Shown piece by piece: positions 34,987-39,293 of a stretch of DNA of 39,293 bases. Below the pieces are notes generated by a model that worked only from the letters and a program-made list of their open reading frames with translations, did no database searches and was not told the DNA's origin. The stretch is from positions 1-39,293 of the forward strand of contig JAPDPX010000019.1 of assembly GCA_034506255.1 (NCBI GenBank), written 5' to 3'. Each line of letters begins with the position of its first letter. Position 1 is the stretch's first letter. Source of the stretch: a candidate division KSB1 bacterium (GTDB taxonomy: Bacteria > Zhuqueibacterota > Zhuqueibacteria > Zhuqueibacterales > Zhuqueibacteraceae). A program made the position numbers and the translations under genes.

Positions 34987-35873
34987 ACGCATCGCAAAAA
35001 AATCGCTGCGCCACAAAACGGCCGTCCGAGACTGACACTACGCCATGAGTCGCTCGAAGTCAAAATAGAATTCTCAAATTTCCACAGGCCTTACCATTTG
35101 GGATAAGACGATTACACCTGCAGCCGGTGTGATTTCCGCATTACCTGAAAAAAGCCCCTGGCAAGACAAGGTGAAAGACGAATGGTCTGTTACCTAAATT
35201 CGTGGAAGTGGCCTCGCGAGATGTCATTCAGCCGAATCCCATGAAATATTCGTACTGTGCTCAAGTCTCCACAGTATCCTTGCAGGATGACAATCAGAGC
35301 AGATCTGTTTTTCATGGCAACAGTGCACCAGTTTGGGGCGGTGACCTGCTCCGTATCACAGCGAGGTTTTGAGTCAAGGTTTTCAATCACTGTTGTCTGC
35401 GCGATTTTCGATATTCTCATTGAAGAGGATTGGCAGTCACGCCCGACTCGGCTCTGAATGGTTTTGCCTGGAGTTTTTCGCAATGTCGCCCTAGAGCTTC
35501 AGTTTTCACTGATTTGATAACAAGTGGAGAGCCTCTGGTCGAATTCCATCGCCAGACAAGCAGCCCCAAGGCGTGAAATGCAAAAGCGAAGGGTAACGAT
35601 CGGGAATGGAAAAAACGTCCTTGCCTGCCGGCGGCGCGCCTGTGAGGAGGGATTGACAGCCACGTTTCCGCCGCTTGTTACGCTTCATTCCAAAACCACG
35701 CCATTTCATTGCAATGAAACGTTACGCGCTGTATGCGTCGCGCGTGGCAAGACTGAGGCTTGCACCGATAACTCAAACATCAACATGCACCGCCGGCAGG
35801 TGCAACTGCGCCGTGCGCGTTGGCATCGCGGTTGCTTTGAGAACGGGCGTGAACCACGAAACCCGAGGACGCC
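34987..35873. other. Divergent intergenic region without a supported gene
   Basis: About 0.9 kb between the divergent CHAT-STAND B gene and the glycosyltransferase cluster. Short open frames (the longest 97 codons) lack ribosome sites and protein character. A small hairpin (ATTACACC / GGTGTGAT, about 35110-35132) has no T-run. The promoter of the glycosyltransferase cluster probably lies here, but I could not pick it out. Confidence 0.4.
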
Positions 35874-37274
35874 ATGATTGCCTATCCCAAACTCGCCGAG
35901 CAGGAAGCCGATACCCGCCGCCCGGGAAACCGCGAGCAGCGCATTGCTTACGTGGTGACACGGTTTCCCAAGTTGTCGGAAACCTTTGTTGCGCGCGAAG
36001 TGCTGGCCTTGCAGCAGCACGGCGCAGTTGTCGAGTGCTTTTCGATTCACCGGCCGTTGCCGGAGCCGCTGCCGGCTGACATGCAGGAATTGGCCGAGCA
36101 CACCACCTATCTCTGGCCACCGCAGCCGCTGGCTTTGCTGGCGGCGATCGCCGGTTTCCTCAGCCGCACGCCCACCCGTTTCCTGCAAACGCTGGCGCTG
36201 TTTTGGCGGCAGGCGCCGGCTACGTTTGCCGGACGCAAGCGTTTCCTGCTGCACTTTTTTGAGGACGTCTATTTGGCGCATTTGTGCCGGCAGTGCGGCG
36301 TGCGCTATCTGCATGCGCATTTCGCCAACGAGCCTTCCAGCGTGGCCATGGCGGCCAGTGCACTCAGCGGCATTCCCTTTGGCTTCACCAGCCATGCGCA
36401 GGACATCTATTCCGATCCGCTCATGCTGGAGCTGAAAATCGCGGCAGCGGCCCTGCCCCTCACCATCTCGGATTACAATCGCAAGCACCTGCTCGCGAAC
36501 TATGAGGTGGCATATCCCGCCAAGCTGCGCGTACAGCGCGTGGCCGTGGACGTGACGCAATTCACTCCGGCGGCGGCTGCCAAGCCCAGCCTGCGGCCGC
36601 CGTTGGTGGTGGCGATCGGCCGGTTGGTCGCGAAAAAGGGATTCATTCATCTGGTGCGGGCCTGCAGCCGGCTGGCGCAGTCGGGCGTCAATTTCCGGTG
36701 TTGGATCGTCGGCGAGGGGCCGGAACGCGCGGCGTTGCAGGCGGAGATTGCAGCGTTCGGACTGCAGTCGCGCATTCGCCTGCTGGGCGCGCAACCCAAC
36801 GTGCGCAAGTTTCTCGAACGCGCGGAAGTCTTCGTGATGCCCTGCGTGCAGGATGCCGATGGCGATCGCGACGGCATTCCCACCACGCTGATGGAAGCGA
36901 TGGCGATGCGTGTGCCGGTCATCTCCACCGATCTCTCCGGCATTCCGGAATTGGTGCAGCACGAGGCCACCGGTTTGCTCGCGCCCCCGGAGGATCCGGA
37001 AGCGCTGGCGCGCGCCATGGCGCGGTTGCTGGCAGACGAGTCCTTGCGCGCGCGGCTTGCTGCCGCCGGCTGGCGCTGGATCGAGCAATATCACAATCTG
37101 GAAATCAACAGCCGGCGTTTGTGGCAATGGATTCAACTCCGCATGCTAAACGCCGAAGCGGAAGAAGGCAGCCGCGGGCCGCATCATCCTGCCGGCGCGG
37201 TGTCAACGGCCGCGCGGCCCGACCGCCGGCGTGCGCGACTGTTTGCCGATCAATTCCAAATCATGTTTGCCTGA
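35874..37274 (+). CDS. Glycosyltransferase family 4, exopolysaccharide type
   Basis: A 466-residue GT-B fold enzyme of the kind found in colanic-acid and exopolysaccharide clusters (WcaL-like). The N-terminal half opens IAYVVTRFPKLSETFVAREV, the acceptor-side signature of this group, and contains HAHFANEPSSVAM and FTSHAQDIY. The donor half has VVAIGRLVAKKGFIHLVRA, WIVGEGPERAAL, RIRLLGAQPNVRKFLERAEV and the ExxxxxxxE nucleotide-sugar site within GIPTTLMEAMAMRVPVIST followed by GIPELV. It transfers a sugar from an NDP-sugar to a growing glycan at the cytoplasmic membrane face. The last 45 residues are Arg/Ala-rich and probably unstructured. GAGG lies 5 nt before the ATG. First of three closely spaced glycosyltransferase genes. 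The sugar specificity cannot be read from sequence. Confidence 0.95.
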   Translation: MIAYPKLAEQEADTRRPGNREQRIAYVVTRFPKLSETFVAREVLALQQHGAVVECFSIHRPLPEPLPADMQELAEHTTYLWPPQPLALLAAIAGFLSRTPTRFLQTLALFWRQAPATFAGRKRFLLHFFEDVYLAHLCRQCGVRYLHAHFANEPSSVAMAASALSGIPFGFTSHAQDIYSDPLMLELKIAAAALPLTISDYNRKHLLANYEVAYPAKLRVQRVAVDVTQFTPAAAAKPSLRPPLVVAIGRLVAKKGFIHLVRACSRLAQSGVNFRCWIVGEGPERAALQAEIAAFGLQSRIRLLGAQPNVRKFLERAEVFVMPCVQDADGDRDGIPTTLMEAMAMRVPVISTDLSGIPELVQHEATGLLAPPEDPEALARAMARLLADESLRARLAAAGWRWIEQYHNLEINSRRLWQWIQLRMLNAEAEEGSRGPHHPAGAVSTAARPDRRRARLFADQFQIMFA

Positions 37275-37299
37275 GCCGCAACCGGCCGGGAAGAGTCAG

Positions 37300-37304
37300 A
37301 GGAG
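37300..37304 (+). promoter_or_regulatory. Ribosome binding site deciding the 37312 start
   Basis: AGGAG lies 7 nt before the ATG at 37312. An in-frame ATG at 37231 would overlap the end of the upstream gene and lacks such a site. Confidence 0.8.
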
Positions 37305-37311
37305 AAACAAA

Positions 37312-38226
37312 ATGCTCGGAACCTATGCCGTCATCTCGCCGGTGCGCAACGAGGCGAAATATCTGCCGCGCACCATCGCTGCCATGGTGCAGCAGCAGCA
37401 CCGTCCGCAGGAGTGGATCATTGTCGACGACGGCTCCAGCGATGACACCGTTGCCCTGGCGCAAGCTGCCGCAGCACAGCATGCCTGGATCAAAGTGGTG
37501 CGCCGCAGCGACCGCGGTTATCGCGAGCCTGGTCGGGGCGTGGTCGAAGCCTTCAACGAAGGCCTGGCGCAGTTGTCGTGCAAGACGCCCGACTTCATTT
37601 GCAAGATGGACGGTGATCTCGAGTTCGGCCCCGGCTACTTTACCACGCTGCTGCGCGAATTTGCGCAGCAGCCGCGGCTGGGCATGGCCAGCGGCACCAC
37701 GTATTTGTGCGGCCCCACTGGCAAGCTGATCGCGGAAAAAGTTGCGCCCGATTTCGTCGTCGGTCCGATCAAGCTCTATCGCCGTACCTGCTTTGAAGCG
37801 ATCGGCGGATTAGAGCCGCATCTCGGTTGGGACACGATCGACGTCTACCGCGCCCGCATGCACGGCTGGGAAACGGCGAATTATCCCGAGCTGATCGTCA
37901 TTCATCTCCGCCAAATGGGCACCGCCAAAGGCATTGTTTGGGGCAAAATGAAAACCGGCATGGGCGATTACTATTACGGCTCGCATCCCTTGTTCGTGCT
38001 GGCGCGCTGCCTTTATCGCATGAGTGAGCCGCCTTACGGCGTCATCGGCTGCGCCATCGGCTGGGGCTATCTGCGCTCGCTGCTGCGACGCGAGGCGCAC
38101 ATCGCGGATCCGGAATTCATTCGGTATTTGCGTGCCGATCAGATAGCGCGTTTACGCGCCCTGTTTCTGCCCTGGAAGCGGCCGCTGCGATCACAGCAAT
38201 CCCGACTGTCAGTCCAGCCGGCGTGA
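37312..38226 (+). CDS. Glycosyltransferase family 2
   Basis: A 304-residue GT-A fold enzyme. It begins YAVISPVRNEAKYLPRTIAA and has EWIIVDDGSSDDT (nucleotide binding), FICKMDGDLEF with the metal-binding DGD, and GGLEPHLGWDTIDVYRARMH in the acceptor region. The family moves a sugar from an NDP-sugar to an acceptor, usually a lipid-linked glycan. The C-terminal part (IGCAIGWGYLRSLLRREAH) may lie against the membrane but has no clear transmembrane pair. Gaps of 37 nt upstream and 54 nt downstream put it in one operon with the GT4 and GT26 genes. Donor and acceptor are unknown. Confidence 0.95.
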   Translation: MLGTYAVISPVRNEAKYLPRTIAAMVQQQHRPQEWIIVDDGSSDDTVALAQAAAAQHAWIKVVRRSDRGYREPGRGVVEAFNEGLAQLSCKTPDFICKMDGDLEFGPGYFTTLLREFAQQPRLGMASGTTYLCGPTGKLIAEKVAPDFVVGPIKLYRRTCFEAIGGLEPHLGWDTIDVYRARMHGWETANYPELIVIHLRQMGTAKGIVWGKMKTGMGDYYYGSHPLFVLARCLYRMSEPPYGVIGCAIGWGYLRSLLRREAHIADPEFIRYLRADQIARLRALFLPWKRPLRSQQSRLSVQPA

Positions 38227-38280
38227 CAGTATAAGAATGCAATTATGGAACTTCGAAAAACTGGAATTTTGGAGCGCAAC

Positions 38281-39057
38281 ATGAAAGTCGAGATTCTTGC
38301 CATCTCCGTTGATCGCGTCGGCATGGCCGAAACCCTGGCGCGTGTGGAGCAATTCATCAGCGAGCGCAAACCGCGCCTGGTGATCACCCCCAACGTCGAT
38401 CATCTCATCAAAACCCGCAAGGATAGAGAGTTCAAGCGCATCTATGACAAGGCGGATTTGGCGGTGCCGGACGGGGTGCCGCTGTTGTGGGCGGCACGCT
38501 TCTTGGGTACGCCGCTGATCGAGCGCGTCAACGGCACTGACTTGTTTGAAGCACTCTGTGGCCGCGCAGCGGAGCGGGGTTACAAAGTCTTCTTTCTCGG
38601 TGCGGCACCGGGCGTGGCCGCCAAAGCCGCGGCGGTTCTGCGCCAACGTCATCCCAATCTGCAAGTGGCCGGCACCTATTCACCGCCCTTCGATTTCTTC
38701 AGTGATTTCGCGGAGAATCAGAAGATCGAAAACATGATTCGCGCCGCGCAACCCGACATTCTCTTCGTCGGGCTGGGTGCGCCCAAGCAGGAGAAGTGGA
38801 TTCATCGGCATATCGCCCGGCTGGGCGTGCCGGTCAGCATCGGCATTGGCGCTTCGTTCGAGTACGTTGCGGGCCTCACGCGCCGCGCCCCACGCTGGAT
38901 GCAACGCACCGGCCTGGAATGGCTGCACCGCGTGCTCGAAAGCCCGGGCCGCTATTGGAGGCGTTACCTCGTCGAAGATGCCGTCTTCTTCCCCTTGGTG
39001 GTGGCGCAGCGCGTGCGCTTGGTTTTGCACCGGCAAGTGCCGCGTCCGGCTTATTGA
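38281..39057 (+). CDS. WecG/TagA/CpsF-family glycosyltransferase (GT26)
   Basis: A 258-residue enzyme with the family motifs in order: ITPNVDHLIKTRKD, DLAVPDGVPLLWAARFLG, RVNGTDLF, KVFFLGAAPGVAAKAA, PDILFVGLGAPKQEKWI, GIGASFEYVAGLTRRAPRWM and GLEWLHRVLESPGRYWRRY. Members add a ManNAc-type or related sugar to an undecaprenyl-linked precursor in teichoic-acid, enterobacterial common antigen and capsule pathways. The length is normal. The start at 38281 follows TTTTGGAG; an in-frame ATG at 38245 lacks a ribosome site and would add 12 residues with no family match. Third gene of the glycosyltransferase operon. Confidence 0.95.
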   Translation: MKVEILAISVDRVGMAETLARVEQFISERKPRLVITPNVDHLIKTRKDREFKRIYDKADLAVPDGVPLLWAARFLGTPLIERVNGTDLFEALCGRAAERGYKVFFLGAAPGVAAKAAAVLRQRHPNLQVAGTYSPPFDFFSDFAENQKIENMIRAAQPDILFVGLGAPKQEKWIHRHIARLGVPVSIGIGASFEYVAGLTRRAPRWMQRTGLEWLHRVLESPGRYWRRYLVEDAVFFPLVVAQRVRLVLHRQVPRPAY

Positions 39058-39063
39058 CGCAGG

Positions 39064-39086
39064 CGCTCGCGGCCCTGCCGCGAGCG
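39064..39086 (+). terminator. Strong hairpin after the glycosyltransferase operon
   Basis: CGCTCGCGGC (39064-39073) and GCCGCGAGCG (39077-39086) form a perfect 10-bp stem with a 3-nt loop, 6 nt after the stop codon. No T-run follows, so it may stabilise the 3' end rather than terminate. Confidence 0.45.
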
Positions 39087-39246
39087 AGCCGGCACCTCGC
39101 TCTCAGCCTGCCCATGGGATCGCAGCAAAGCCGGACAATTGTGCCATCTGCAAACAGCTCCTTCATCGTATCCCCTCGGTGAACCACATCTTTCCTCTGG
39201 GTGAATCGCTGCGTATCTTTGCGCAAAATTCACCAGGAGGAGTCCC

Positions 39247-39293
39247 ATGTGGTCTCGCAGACGGCGGGTGTGTCCCGCGGCGCGTCTTGCCCT
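39247..39293 (+). CDS. Start of an unidentified gene, cut by the window end
   Basis: AGGAGG lies 6-7 nt before an ATG at 39247, and the frame stays open to the end of the window. The 15 readable residues (MWSRRRRVCPAARLA) look like the basic start of a signal peptide. Function cannot be told. The 190 bases before it hold no other gene. Confidence 0.5.
   Translation, partial: MWSRRRRVCPAARLA

Noticed and set aside
34778..35038. N-terminal extension of CHAT-STAND protein B
   Set aside because: The extra 87 residues have no counterpart in paralogue A, and the stretch contains the candidate promoter and leader.

Overview
The window looks like chromosomal DNA of an uncultured FCB-group-type bacterium such as KSB1/Calditrichota or a relative. 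The evidence is two large intact secreted proteins, plus two decayed copies, that end in the QNYPNPFNPSTTI-type sorting tail typical of type IX secretion (T9SS) cargo in those lineages, together with moderately high GC and many β-propeller proteins. The phylum is an inference; no rRNA or tRNA gene was found.

Layout. Positions 1-3080 hold only one small basic protein gene with its own terminator (1297-1704) and otherwise degenerate sequence. Next come a four-repeat T9SS-secreted protein (3081-7013, + strand) with a strong terminator, and convergent to it a propeller-sensor histidine kinase (7112-10666, -). Then follow a small pVHL-like protein (10782-11048, +) and a secreted trypsin-like protease (11262-12770, +).

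From 34777 down to 12882 every gene lies on the minus strand. In transcription order these are: CHAT-STAND-WD40 protein B; a tandem GxxExxY protein; an unrecognised secreted protein; a membrane-anchored tandem trypsin whose first domain has lost its triad; decayed T9SS cargo remnants; an intact sortilin-like T9SS cargo protein; a caspase fused to an α/β-hydrolase; a GH19 lysozyme/chitinase with a Lys/Ala-rich tail; and CHAT-STAND-WD40 protein A, which starts 3 nt after the GH19 stop codon. Short palindromic or interspersed repeats sit in several of the intergenic gaps of this run.

The run reads as a conflict or programmed-cell-death island. Two paralogous STAND NTPases have an N-terminal CHAT protease and C-terminal double propellers of 14 and 16 blades. 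They accompany a caspase, a possible lipase, a wall hydrolase and two exported serine proteases. My best candidate for an undescribed system is the three-gene unit 12882-21423: caspase-hydrolase, GH19 with a histone-H1-like tail, and CHAT-STAND-WD40. A signal received by the STAND protein could release proteases that in turn free enzymes attacking membrane and cell wall. This is inferred from domains and gene order only.

The right end (35874-39057, +) is an ordinary polysaccharide cluster of GT4, GT2 and WecG/TagA/CpsF (GT26) glycosyltransferases, followed by the start of another gene at 39247.
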